Assembly: GCA_964430935.1 (NCBI GenBank)
Contig: CAYSHK010000068.1
Coordinates: 1-40,393 of the forward strand
Length of the DNA: 40,393 nt
Direction of reading: 5' to 3'
Source of the DNA: Thermopetrobacter sp964430935
GTDB lineage: Bacteria > Pseudomonadota > Alphaproteobacteria > Rhizobiales > Aestuariivirgaceae
This document shows, one piece after another, positions 26,754 to 34,583 of this stretch. Below the pieces are notes generated by a model. The model was given only the letters and a program-made list of their open reading frames with translations. It searched no databases and was not told the origin of the DNA. The translations under genes and the position numbers were made by a program. Position 1 is the stretch's first letter; every line of letters starts with the position of its first letter.

Positions 26754-26785
26754 AGGGCCGCCCGGCAGGGCGGCCCTTTTTCTTT
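26754..26785 (+). terminator. Rho-independent terminator of the nap operon
   Basis: Perfect 10-bp GC-rich stem AGGGCCGCCC / GGGCGGCCCT with a GGCA loop, then TTTTTCTTT. Confidence 0.9.
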
Positions 26786-27170
26786 CCGCCTCGCGCTCCC
26801 CTCTCTCCGCTGGATCCGGCCCCGGTGGTCCGGAAGCGGCATGTGCCGGCATGAAGTCTCATTCCCGCGGCGAGGCGGGCGCGCGGCAGGATCTCGTGTG
26901 CGGAGAGGGGGCGGCGTGCGGTGGATTTCGTCCACCGTCCTGCACATCGGTTCCGGTTCCTCCGGCGGGTGAACGGACATCCGGTCGAGAATGTCGCAGC
27001 GGGCCCCGGCCGGTTCAGGGCGGCATCGGGGGTGTCGATCGCGCTCTCCACGTTCCCGCCGTCGTTGTCGTTGCGGGAGGGCGGGGAGCGGCGTTCCTGC
27101 GAATGGCCTATGGATTTTCTTCCCGCCGGGCTTCAATCTCCGGGCTGGAAACCGGAGAAGGAGCGGAAAC
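26786..27170. other. Intergenic stretch without recognised elements
   Basis: Between the nap terminator and the TPP-enzyme gene I see no convincing gene on either strand. Frames that run through it lack ribosome sites and have shadow-like composition. The promoter of the TPP-enzyme gene must lie here, but no clear -35/-10 pair stands out. Confidence 0.4.
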
Positions 27171-28796
27171 ATGCCGACGGGTGGCGAGCTTGTGGTGAAG
27201 GCGCTGGAGGCGCAGGGTGTGCGGCGGGTCTTCTGCGTGCCGGGAGAGAGCTTTCTGCCTGTGCTCGCGGCGCTGGACGGCTCTTCCGTGCAGGCGGTCG
27301 TGTGCCGTCACGAGGGGGCGGCGTCCATGGCCGCGGAGGCCACCGGCAAGCTCACGGGGCGTCCCGGCGTGGCGCTGGTGACGCGCGGTCCCGGCGCATC
27401 CAATGCGGCCTCGGGCGTTCATGTCGCGCAACAGGATTCCACTCCCATGGTGCTGCTGATCGGGCAGGTGGCGACGTCCATGCGCCATCGCGACGCCTTT
27501 CAGGAGGTGGATTATTCCGCGTTTTTCGGCGGCATGTGCAAGCACGTGGAGGAGGTGGGCGACACGGCCCGGCTGCCGGAGGCCCTCTCCCGCGCCTTTC
27601 ACGTCGCCATGGGCGGCCGGCCCGGTCCCGTCGCGCTGGCGCTGCCGGAAGACGTGCTTTCGGGCGTCGCGGAGGCGGCGGTGGCGCCCCTTGCGCGGGT
27701 GGGGGAACCCGCGCCGGCGGAGGAGGATGTCCGCCTCCTGCTGGCCCATCTGGCGGAGGCGCGACGGCCGATGATCGTTGCCGGGGGCTCCCGCTGGAAC
27801 GCCCGGGCCCGCACGCTTCTGATGGAGATCGCGGAGACGCTCCGGGTGCCCGTGGCCGTCTCCTTCCGCCGCCAGATGCTGTTCGATCCGCTGCATCCGG
27901 CCTATGCCGGCGATGTGGGACTGGGCATCAACCCCGCCCTGCGCCGTCGCCTCGAGGAGGCCGATCTGCTGGTCCTGCTGGGAGGGCGCTTCTCCGAGGT
28001 GCCTTCGCAGGGATTCGAGCTGCTGGGCGTGCCTGTGCCCGGCCGGCGTCTCGTGCACGTCCATCCCGGCGCGGAGGAGCCCGGCCGCATCTACCGCCCC
28101 GATCTGGCGATCAACGCCACTCCCGGCCGTCTCCTCGAGGCCCTGGGTGGCGTTCTGGGCGGGGCGACGCGCGATCCGGCATGGATGGAGGAGGCGCATG
28201 CCGACTATCTGGCATGGAGCGAAACGCCGCCGTCCATGCCCGGAGACGTCCAGATGGGCGAGATCGTCGCATGGCTGCGTGAGCGGTTGCCCCCGGAGAC
28301 GGTGATCGCCAATGGCGCGGGCAACTACGCCATCTGGGTGCACCGTTTCTGGCGCTACCGGGAATGGGGCACGCAGCTCGCCCCGGTGTCCGGCTCCATG
28401 GGCTACGGCCTGCCTGCGGCGCTGGCGGCGAAGCTGGAGCATCCGGAACGCCCGGTGGTGTGCTTCGCCGGCGATGGCTGTTTCCAGATGACCATGCAGG
28501 ATTTCGCGACGGCCGTTCACTACGGCGCGAACGTCGTCGTGATCGTGGTGGACAATGGCCAGTACGGCACCATCCGTATGCATCAGGTGCGCCGTTTCCC
28601 CGACCGCGATTGCTCCACCCGCCTGCACAATCCCGATTTCGCCGCCTTCGCGGAGGCCTGCGGCGGTGCCGCCTTCCGAGTGGAAAGGACGGAGGAATTC
28701 TTTCCCGCCTTCGAGGCCGCCGAACGGGCGGGCCGTCCGGCCCTCATCCACGTGAAGATCGCCCCCGAGGCGCTGGGACCGGGTATCACGGCATGA
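27171..28796 (+). CDS. Thiamine-pyrophosphate enzyme, acetolactate-synthase-like
   Basis: 541-residue cytosolic TPP enzyme of the POX/AHAS superfamily. The N-terminal PYR domain has the activating Glu48 in VVCRHEGAASMAAEA. The central domain, which in some members binds FAD, follows. The C-terminal PP domain has the Mg/TPP motif GDGCFQMTMQDF followed by VDNGQYG near residue 433. The start at 27171 has an AAGGAG-type site; upstream frame continuation is ignored. No acetolactate-synthase small subunit (ilvN/ilvH) is adjacent and the sequence lacks the typical ilvB N-terminal extension, so it may act on another 2-keto acid. The convergent DUF3800 gene ends 15 bases away. Confidence 0.88.
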   Translation: MPTGGELVVKALEAQGVRRVFCVPGESFLPVLAALDGSSVQAVVCRHEGAASMAAEATGKLTGRPGVALVTRGPGASNAASGVHVAQQDSTPMVLLIGQVATSMRHRDAFQEVDYSAFFGGMCKHVEEVGDTARLPEALSRAFHVAMGGRPGPVALALPEDVLSGVAEAAVAPLARVGEPAPAEEDVRLLLAHLAEARRPMIVAGGSRWNARARTLLMEIAETLRVPVAVSFRRQMLFDPLHPAYAGDVGLGINPALRRRLEEADLLVLLGGRFSEVPSQGFELLGVPVPGRRLVHVHPGAEEPGRIYRPDLAINATPGRLLEALGGVLGGATRDPAWMEEAHADYLAWSETPPSMPGDVQMGEIVAWLRERLPPETVIANGAGNYAIWVHRFWRYREWGTQLAPVSGSMGYGLPAALAAKLEHPERPVVCFAGDGCFQMTMQDFATAVHYGANVVVIVVDNGQYGTIRMHQVRRFPDRDCSTRLHNPDFAAFAEACGGAAFRVERTEEFFPAFEAAERAGRPALIHVKIAPEALGPGITA

Positions 28797-28811
28797 GGCC
28801 GGAGTTCCGGA

Positions 28812-29564
28812 TTAGCGTTTCGGCAGTGTCTTGATCCTGCTGCGGATGGCCGTTTTGCAGAGATGCCGCTCGAAGCGACGGAAGGGTAGGAAATCCGCGT
28901 ACTCTTCGGGGCGGGCCCAGATGCAGCCGATTCTTCCGACCAGACCGGCAAGCCAGTCGGCCGCCTGCAGGCTCTGATACATGTGGCTTTCCACCTGAAA
29001 TGGCGGTTCGATAATATGCCTGCGCGGTTCTTCTCCGCCGAACATGTTGACGGCCGCATGAGCCACAAGGGACAGGCGCTCTTCATGTTCATCGAGAACG
29101 ATCATGATGGAAGCGTTTCCGCCATGATCCACTCGGCAGTAGTCGTCCAGCCTCTTGAGCGTTTCCCGGAGTACGAGGCGGTACAGTTCCCGTGAGTCCA
29201 ACTCTTCAGGACCCCATGGCTTTTCGAGGCCGGTAAAGAAGACGTGTCCGCCCGCTCTTCCGATGCGGTTGAGGAGACGGTGCGTCATCCGGTGAAGTTC
29301 CGGGTATTTCTCGATATTTCTCAAGGTGTAGAGAGCCGATCCCTTCTTCTCCCATTGTGCAGGGTGCTTCCCGGATCTTCTGATTTCATAATCCAGAAGA
29401 TTGCATTTCCTCTGAAAAAACCAGGTTGCAAAAGAGCGGACCTCGTCTGCAGGCAACAAAAAGCCGGCAAGTCCAAAAACGGGGCTCGTCTTGTACCTTG
29501 CATCATGACGGCGGAGAAACGGCCCTATGTGCCCGAACTCGTCAAGATAAGCCAGATAAATCAT
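28812..29564 (-). CDS. DUF3800-domain protein
   Basis: 250 residues. It opens with the DUF3800 hallmark MIYLAYLDEFGHIGP. Later conserved-looking blocks are FGLAGFLLPADEVRSF, IMIVLDEHEERLS and SLQAADWLAGLVGR. The D-E pair in the first strand and the late Asp in QAADW suggest an RNase H-like metal fold; this is inference, and the family function is unknown to me. Its GC content is visibly lower than its neighbours (55% on one counted line, with A-rich runs near 29400), suggesting transfer. Members often occur alone or in mobile and defence regions. The start at 29564 has AGGGGGCAGG upstream. Confidence 0.75.
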   Translation of the reverse strand: MIYLAYLDEFGHIGPFLRRHDARYKTSPVFGLAGFLLPADEVRSFATWFFQRKCNLLDYEIRRSGKHPAQWEKKGSALYTLRNIEKYPELHRMTHRLLNRIGRAGGHVFFTGLEKPWGPEELDSRELYRLVLRETLKRLDDYCRVDHGGNASIMIVLDEHEERLSLVAHAAVNMFGGEEPRRHIIEPPFQVESHMYQSLQAADWLAGLVGRIGCIWARPEEYADFLPFRRFERHLCKTAIRSRIKTLPKR

Positions 29565-29584
29565 CCTGCCCCCTGAAAGCACGA

Positions 29585-29606
29585 AGGCCCGCACAAAGGC
29601 GGGCCC
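29585..29606 (-). terminator. Hairpin between the DUF1045 and DUF3800 genes
   Basis: Perfect 7-bp stem GGCCCGC / GCGGGCC with a 6-base loop. On the minus strand it is followed by TTC and a few scattered T residues. It sits just upstream of the DUF3800 start, where it could end DUF1045 transcription. The U-tract is weak. Confidence 0.4.
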
Positions 29607-29684
29607 CGGAAAGAGAGCGACTTCCGCCGCGTCTCGCACCCATTCGTAATTTCCGGTTGCCGGAAAGTCAAGATATAGCCTGTA

Positions 29685-30359
29685 CTACCCCCTCAGAGGA
29701 AATCTTTCCATCACCATGAAGGGGCTTTCGGCGTCCTTCTGGGCGAAGACGGTCAGGTCGCGGATGACGACCGGTGTGGAAAGGTATTCGGCGCCCAGTT
29801 CCAAGGCCTTCGCCTTCCAGTGTTCCAGTTCGTGCGGGGCGAGGATGGATGTCAGCGTCATGTGGAACACGTAGTCCTTTCCCACGTAGGGATATCCCCA
29901 GGCGAAGACGTTGCCCTTCTGGCGGCGGCTGACGCCCTTGTCGAGGATGGCGTCCTGTTCCTCCTCCGTGAGCGGCCGGCGGAAGAGATCGAGATCCCGC
30001 ACGCAGGCGAAGGCCAGCTCGTCGATGCGCGGGTTCGGCATGGCCTGCTGCAGCGTCATGAAACTGCCCAGTGCTCTCGGCACCAGCGTTCCCGCTTCGA
30101 GCGTCGGCCATTCGGCGGCGAGCGCTTCGACGGCGGAGAACAGCTCGTCCTCGGTGCGGCCCTCGCGCAGCCGGAAGGGGGCCTTCAGCGTGGCGTGGAA
30201 GCCGTAGCGGGCCGGAGTGCGTATGATGCCGGTGGGCATGTCCCAGGCGTTCTCCACGGGCTGGCGGGTCTCGGTGTCGAATCCGAACCAGCGCCGGCCG
30301 AATTCCGCCAGCGGTTCGTCGTCGCGCGGCGTGAAGTAGATGGCATAGCGATGCTGCAT
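29685..30359 (-). CDS. DUF1045 protein, 2H phosphoesterase-like
   Basis: 224 residues. Two HxT motifs of the 2H phosphoesterase superfamily are present: RYGFHATLKAPF (His55) and YVFHMTLTSIL (His166). The N-terminal RYAIYFTPRDDEPLAEFGRR matches the family annotated in phosphonate (phn) operons next to ribose-1,5-bisphosphokinase. No phn gene is in this window, so a phosphonate role is not supported by context. Members are expected to act on cyclic or 2',3'-type phosphoesters. The start at 30359 has GGGAG upstream. It lies 101 bases downstream of the gamma-glutamyltransferase-like gene on the same strand. Confidence 0.85.
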   Translation of the reverse strand: MQHRYAIYFTPRDDEPLAEFGRRWFGFDTETRQPVENAWDMPTGIIRTPARYGFHATLKAPFRLREGRTEDELFSAVEALAAEWPTLEAGTLVPRALGSFMTLQQAMPNPRIDELAFACVRDLDLFRRPLTEEEQDAILDKGVSRRQKGNVFAWGYPYVGKDYVFHMTLTSILAPHELEHWKAKALELGAEYLSTPVVIRDLTVFAQKDAESPFMVMERFPLRG

Positions 30360-30460
30360 CTTCCGGTGCTCCCGTTTCCCTCGGTTTTTCCGTCGGGTGG
30401 CTTTTCCGCGTGTCGTTTCCTGTGGATGGGGCGGCGCGGCGGCCGCCGCAAGGGGGATTT

Positions 30461-31942
30461 TCACTGCATGACGTCGGCGGCGCCGTCGCGGCGGGGATCG
30501 CCGTGGGCCTCCAGTTCCCCGTCCGGATGGCGGGACACCGCGTGGCACCCTCCGAAGAACATGCTGCGCGCGTCCCATGCCCGGTGATCCGGAAAGCGTT
30601 CGGCGAGCGCCTTCGCCTCCTCGGCGGAAAAGCCCGGCTCGAAATCCAGATGTCCGTTCTCCACGTGCAGGCGGGGCGCCTCCACGGCGGCGGCGAGGGG
30701 CCTTCCCCCGGCCATCAGACGGCGCAGCACCAGGAAGATCACCGAACGGATGCGGTTCGATCCGCCGGAACCGAGCACGTGCAGCGTGCCGTTCCCGTGC
30801 CGCGCGACGGTCGGGGCCATCATGGAGGACAGCCGCGTGTCCGTGGGCCATCCGCTGCGGCCCGCGGGATTGACGTCCTCCTCGCCGAGCATGTTGTTCG
30901 GCATGAACCCCAGCCCCGGCACCATGTGTCCGTTGCCCTCTCCGTTGGACACGGTGAGGGAGCAGGCGCCCCCGTCCGCGTCGATCACCGAGATGTGGGT
31001 CGTGCCGCGGGTCGAGGGCGGTCCCAGACGCGCGGCAAGGGCGTCCGGATCGTGTCCGCACTCCCGCCGGGCGCGGTCGGCGGAATCGAGGGCCGCCGCC
31101 CAGTCGCAGGGTGCGCAGGCGCCGTTTTCCTCCGCCATTCTTTCGGCCTCCCGGTTGGCCAGCGCGATCATGACGCCCGAGGCGGCCGGTGGCGGATTGA
31201 GCCAGACCCGGCCGTCGCCCGCCGTTTCCTGCAGCGGCGTGCGCCATTCCGGCGCATAGGTCTCGAAATCCTCCCGGTCCAGATGCCCCCTGCCGTGCTG
31301 CATGGCCAGCATGCGGGGCACGGCCTCCGTCATGTAGCGGTCCAGCCCGCCGTCGGCCAGCCCTTCCAGAAAACCGGCGAGATCCGGGTTGATCAGCGTC
31401 TCGCCTTCCGCCGGCAGGTCGCCGGAGGGTGCGAAGAGGGCCCGTGTTTCCTCCGAGGCCAGCAGGATGGGAGCGATGATGCGCGCCAGCCGGGCCTGGA
31501 AGGTGTTGACCGCGTGGCCGCTCCGGGCGATGGCCGCCGCCGGGGCGATCAGACGCGCCATGGGCAGCCGCCCGTGCCGTTCGTGCAGCGCGAAGAGCCC
31601 GGGGACGAAGCCCGGCGTGGCGGTGCTGCCCGGGCCGATGTGGAAGGTCTGTGTGGCGGTGCCGAAATCCGCCTCGATGGCCCGGAAGTCCGCGTCCGGG
31701 TTCGCCCGTTTCGGCGTCTGGGCGAAGAAGTCGCACAGCTGCGGTGTCTCTCCGTCCTCCGCGACCATGGCGAAGCCGCCGCCGCCGGGGCTGGCGAGCA
31801 CCGGCTCCACCACGCAGGCCATCCACGCCGCGGCGCAGGCCGCGTCGGTCGCGTTGCCGCCCTCTTCGAGCGCGTATCGCGCCGCCTTCACGGTCATTTC
31901 GTGACCGGCCGCGACGGCGCCTCCCTTTTTCCGTCCCGTCAT
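30461..31942 (-). CDS. Gamma-glutamyltransferase family protein
   Basis: 493-residue Ntn-hydrolase of the GGT family, which normally self-cleaves and transfers or hydrolyses gamma-glutamyl groups (glutathione and similar). The nucleophile region is STRGTTHISVID (Thr314 the likely new N-terminus after cleavage). The Gly-rich GSGGSNRIRS loop and LGFMPNNMLGEED are conserved blocks. The N-terminus has EGGNATDAACAAAW and SPGGGGFAMV. It is shorter than classical secreted GGT and has no signal peptide, so it is probably cytosolic and may belong to a Ywrd/cephalosporin-acylase-like branch. The start codon has only a weak ribosome site. Confidence 0.85.
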   Translation of the reverse strand: MTGRKKGGAVAAGHEMTVKAARYALEEGGNATDAACAAAWMACVVEPVLASPGGGGFAMVAEDGETPQLCDFFAQTPKRANPDADFRAIEADFGTATQTFHIGPGSTATPGFVPGLFALHERHGRLPMARLIAPAAAIARSGHAVNTFQARLARIIAPILLASEETRALFAPSGDLPAEGETLINPDLAGFLEGLADGGLDRYMTEAVPRMLAMQHGRGHLDREDFETYAPEWRTPLQETAGDGRVWLNPPPAASGVMIALANREAERMAEENGACAPCDWAAALDSADRARRECGHDPDALAARLGPPSTRGTTHISVIDADGGACSLTVSNGEGNGHMVPGLGFMPNNMLGEEDVNPAGRSGWPTDTRLSSMMAPTVARHGNGTLHVLGSGGSNRIRSVIFLVLRRLMAGGRPLAAAVEAPRLHVENGHLDFEPGFSAEEAKALAERFPDHRAWDARSMFFGGCHAVSRHPDGELEAHGDPRRDGAADVMQ

Positions 31943-32058
31943 GGGGTCATTTGCTGTTCCCGACGGGCGGCTGTCAACCGTCTGGCCTCAGCAAATGCGC
32001 TTGCCTGGCGGGAGATTGGCTGCATACTGCGTCATGGTTCCGGCCGGAGAGGGAATCC

Positions 32059-32820
32059 ATGGGCATTCGCGCCGTCACGTTCGATTTCTGGGACACCATC
32101 GTGCACGACGATTCCGACGAGCCGAAGCGGGCCGCCCTCGGCCTGCGCGACAAGCATGCGGAGCGCCGGCACCAGGTCTGGGAGGCGCTGAATGCCGAGG
32201 AGCCCGTTTCGCGCGAGAGGGTCTTTCTGGCCTATGACACGGCGGAGGCGGGCTTTCATGCCACGTGGCGCGGGAATGCGGTCAACTGGACGGTGGAGCA
32301 GCGCCTGCGCATCGTTCTGGAGGGACTGGGCCGCAGCCTGCCGGAAAGAGCTTTCGCGCGCCTCGTGGAGCGCCATGCGCGCATGGAGGTGGAGGTGCCC
32401 CCCGATCCCGTGGAGGGCGTGGCGGCGACGCTGGAGACACTGGCGCGGCGCTATCCGCTGGCGGTCGTCTCCGACGCCATCGTGACGCCGGGGCGCGCCA
32501 TCCGCGAGCTTCTGGAGCGTTTCGGGCTGCTGGAATACTTCTCGGCCTTCGCCTTCTCCGACGAGATCGGGCGCTCGAAGCCGGATCCGGCCATGTTCCG
32601 CCATGTCTGCCGGGAGCTGGGCGTCGAGCCTTCCGGGATCGTCCACGTGGGCGACCGTGAGGCGACGGATGTGCGCGGCGTTCACGCCCTCGGCGGCCGG
32701 GCGGTGCTGTTCGTCGGGGCGCGGCGGGAGGACCGGGAGATCACACGGGCGGACGCGGTCTGCGAACGGATGGCCGATCTGCCCGCCATCGTGGAGGAAC
32801 TGGCGGCGCGCGCCGCCTGA
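32059..32820 (+). CDS. HAD-superfamily hydrolase
   Basis: 253 residues. Motif I is VTFDFWDTI with nucleophile Asp9. The +2 position is Trp, not the Asp of phosphatases, as in haloacid-dehalogenase-like and some unassigned branches, so phosphatase activity should not be assumed. Motif II is AVVSDAIV, motif III the Lys in GRSKPDPAMF, and motif IV HVGDREATDVRGVHALG. The helical cap is at about 18-95. The start at 32059 has GAGAGGGAA upstream. The next gene begins 15 bases after the stop, so the two are probably co-transcribed. Confidence 0.85.
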   Translation: MGIRAVTFDFWDTIVHDDSDEPKRAALGLRDKHAERRHQVWEALNAEEPVSRERVFLAYDTAEAGFHATWRGNAVNWTVEQRLRIVLEGLGRSLPERAFARLVERHARMEVEVPPDPVEGVAATLETLARRYPLAVVSDAIVTPGRAIRELLERFGLLEYFSAFAFSDEIGRSKPDPAMFRHVCRELGVEPSGIVHVGDREATDVRGVHALGGRAVLFVGARREDREITRADAVCERMADLPAIVEELAARAA

Positions 32821-32835
32821 AACATGGAGCGGACG

Positions 32836-33699
32836 ATGAGCGAGACACTGCGGTTCGTGGTCGTGGACGGCTACGCGAAGGCCGGACGGGAGGAGCTGGC
32901 GGCGGGGGGCGCGTCCTCCGGCGGGGAGCTGTATGCACGGATGCTCCGCGCCCTTGCGCCGGGCTGCCGCGTGGATGTGGTGCACCCCGCCGATCCCGGA
33001 GAGGGGTTGCCCTCCGGCGCGGCGCTGGCCGAATACGACGGCGTGGCCTGGTCCGGTTCGTCGCTGACCGTCTATCACGATACCCCCGAGGTGCGGGCGC
33101 AGATCGCATTCGCCCGCGAGGCGTACCGGGCCGGCGTGCCGCAGTTCGGTTCCTGCTGGGCGGCGCAGATCGCGGTGGTGGCCGCCGGCGGCGCCTGCGC
33201 CCGCAATCCACGGGGCAGGGAATTCTTCGTGGCCCGCAAGATCCGCCTGACCGCGGCGGGCCGGGGACATCCCATGTACGAGGGCAAGAAGTCCGTCTTC
33301 GACGGCTGGATCAGCCACGACGACGAGATCACCCACCTGCCGCCGAACGCCGTGCGCCTGGCCGGCAACGATTTCACCCATGTGCAGGCCGTGGCCGTGA
33401 CGCACGAGGGCGGACTCTTCTGGGCCGTCCAGTACCATCCGGAATACGATGTGCACGAGATGGCCCGTCTGGCCCATTGCCGGCGGGAGAAGCTGGTGGA
33501 GCTGGGCTTTCTGTCCGACATGGCGGCCGCCGACGCCTTCGTGGACGCCCTGGAGGCCCTGCACGCGGATCCCTCGGATGCCGCCCTGCGCTTCCGTTTC
33601 GCCATCGACGGGGACATCCTGAATCCGGACGTCCGGCAGGCGGAGGTGCGCAACTGGATCGCCCGTGCCGTCATGCCGCGACGTCTGGCCCGCCTTTGA
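32836..33699 (+). CDS. Class I glutamine amidotransferase-like protein
   Basis: 287 residues. GATase1 fold with nucleophile Cys107 in VPQFGSCWAAQIA and the His201/Glu203 pair in VQYHPEYD, so the triad is intact. No synthase domain is fused, and the C-terminal 60 residues are an unassigned extension. Free-standing proteins of this type include GMP-synthase-like amidotransferases and gamma-glutamyl hydrolases. The start at 32836 is preferred over 32824 because GGAG lies within the interval and MSETLRFVVVDGY begins the fold. It is paired with the HAD gene, which hints at a shared small-molecule pathway. Confidence 0.85.
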   Translation: MSETLRFVVVDGYAKAGREELAAGGASSGGELYARMLRALAPGCRVDVVHPADPGEGLPSGAALAEYDGVAWSGSSLTVYHDTPEVRAQIAFAREAYRAGVPQFGSCWAAQIAVVAAGGACARNPRGREFFVARKIRLTAAGRGHPMYEGKKSVFDGWISHDDEITHLPPNAVRLAGNDFTHVQAVAVTHEGGLFWAVQYHPEYDVHEMARLAHCRREKLVELGFLSDMAAADAFVDALEALHADPSDAALRFRFAIDGDILNPDVRQAEVRNWIARAVMPRRLARL

Positions 33700-33757
33700 G
33701 CCCGCACCCGGATCCGTCGGCGGGCCGGTGCGCCCGGATGCGAAAGGGCCGGTCCTC

Positions 33758-33775
33758 AACGGTTTGTTAACCGTT
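33758..33775. repeat. Perfect inverted repeat after the amidotransferase
   Basis: AACGGTT-TGTT-AACCGTT, a perfect 7-bp stem with a 4-base loop, with no T-run on either side. Could be an RNA hairpin or a protein-binding palindrome. Confidence 0.5.
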
Positions 33776-33873
33776 CCGGTGCAGATAACGTCCTCCGTGG
33801 CACGCGGCCTGAGGAAGGGCTCGAGGGAGATGAGACCGGGAATCAGGTTGTTCGGAAAGTGATTCAGCTTCTT

Positions 33874-33893
33874 CCCGAAATGATTCGGGTTTT
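33874..33893 (+). terminator. Rho-independent terminator-like hairpin
   Basis: CCCGAA-atga-TTCGGG followed by TTTT, 175 bases past the amidotransferase stop. The stem is short (6 bp) but the loop and U-tract are canonical. Confidence 0.55.
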
Positions 33894-34120
33894 GCGTGCA
33901 ATTAACTGTTTTTCAACGAAAAAACAACTTTTCGGAAAGGTTTCGGAGGTGGTTTTCGCGCGCCCCTTGCGGAATGTTTCCGGCCCGCGCGTGGAAATCG
34001 GGTGAGGGTGCCGACGCCATTCCGGAGATTCCGCTTCAACGGAGGGGATGCGCGACGGGGCGCCCGTCGATGTCGTGACGGACGCCCCGCCGGTGTTTCC
34101 CTTCCGCCGGTGCGCGGCGG

Positions 34121-34567
34121 TCAGACGAGGATGCGGTAGAGCTCCTCCACCCGCTCCCAGTGTTCGGTCTGCGGGTTCTTCATGTCCGGATCGAGCACCT
34201 TGAACACCTTCGCCAGCGAGACGGTCATGCCGCCGGCGAGGTCGGGCAGCATCTTCTCCACGTCCTCGCCGATCGCCAGATCCAGCGGCGGCAGCTTGGT
34301 CAGATGCTCCAGGATGTCCTTCACCGAGAGCTGCTCGTCCATCTCGCGGAAGGCGTGGATGGACTCCTGCAGCCCCTTGGTGAGCGGCACGTCGGCTTCG
34401 GTGATGACGTCGCGTCCGTTCATCTTCGCGATGCGCTGCGCCATCAGCAGCAGATCGTGCAGTTTCTCGTTGATGAAGTCGTCGAGCCGCCGCAGGTCGC
34501 TCTTGTCGATGTCGAGCCCGGCGGCCAGACGGAACAGTTTCTCGAACTGCTTCACTCCCATGACCAT
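34121..34567 (-). CDS. DUF1931 histone-fold protein
   Basis: 148 residues, all helical. The sequence strongly resembles the DUF1931 proteins of Aquifex and Thermus, whose crystal structures show two histone-fold motifs in one chain (from memory). Shared blocks are FEKLFRLAAGLDIDKSDLRR, MNGRDVITEADVPLTKGLQE, KLPPLDLAIGEDVEKMLPDL and LDPDMKNPQTEHWERVEELY. The first half carries a helix-strand-helix pattern typical of histone folds. The chain is not strongly basic, so DNA wrapping is not assured; function in bacteria is unsettled. GGGAGG lies upstream. It starts 16 bases after the HdeD-like gene, so it is the second cistron of a probable stress operon. Confidence 0.88.
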   Translation of the reverse strand: MVMGVKQFEKLFRLAAGLDIDKSDLRRLDDFINEKLHDLLLMAQRIAKMNGRDVITEADVPLTKGLQESIHAFREMDEQLSVKDILEHLTKLPPLDLAIGEDVEKMLPDLAGGMTVSLAKVFKVLDPDMKNPQTEHWERVEELYRILV

Positions 34568-34583
34568 GGTCGCATCCTCCCGT

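Larger units (their letters stand above)
33700..34120. other. Gene-free interval, partly AT-richer
   Basis: Contains the palindrome at 33758, the terminator-like hairpin at 33874 and an AT-rich block (33845-33950) with repeated TTCGGAAAG (33851 and about 33932). A GC hairpin, GGGGCGcCCGTC ... GACGGaCGCCCC (34057-34088), lies just past the DUF1931 stop on the minus strand. No credible protein; an RNA gene ending at 33893 is possible. Confidence 0.4.
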
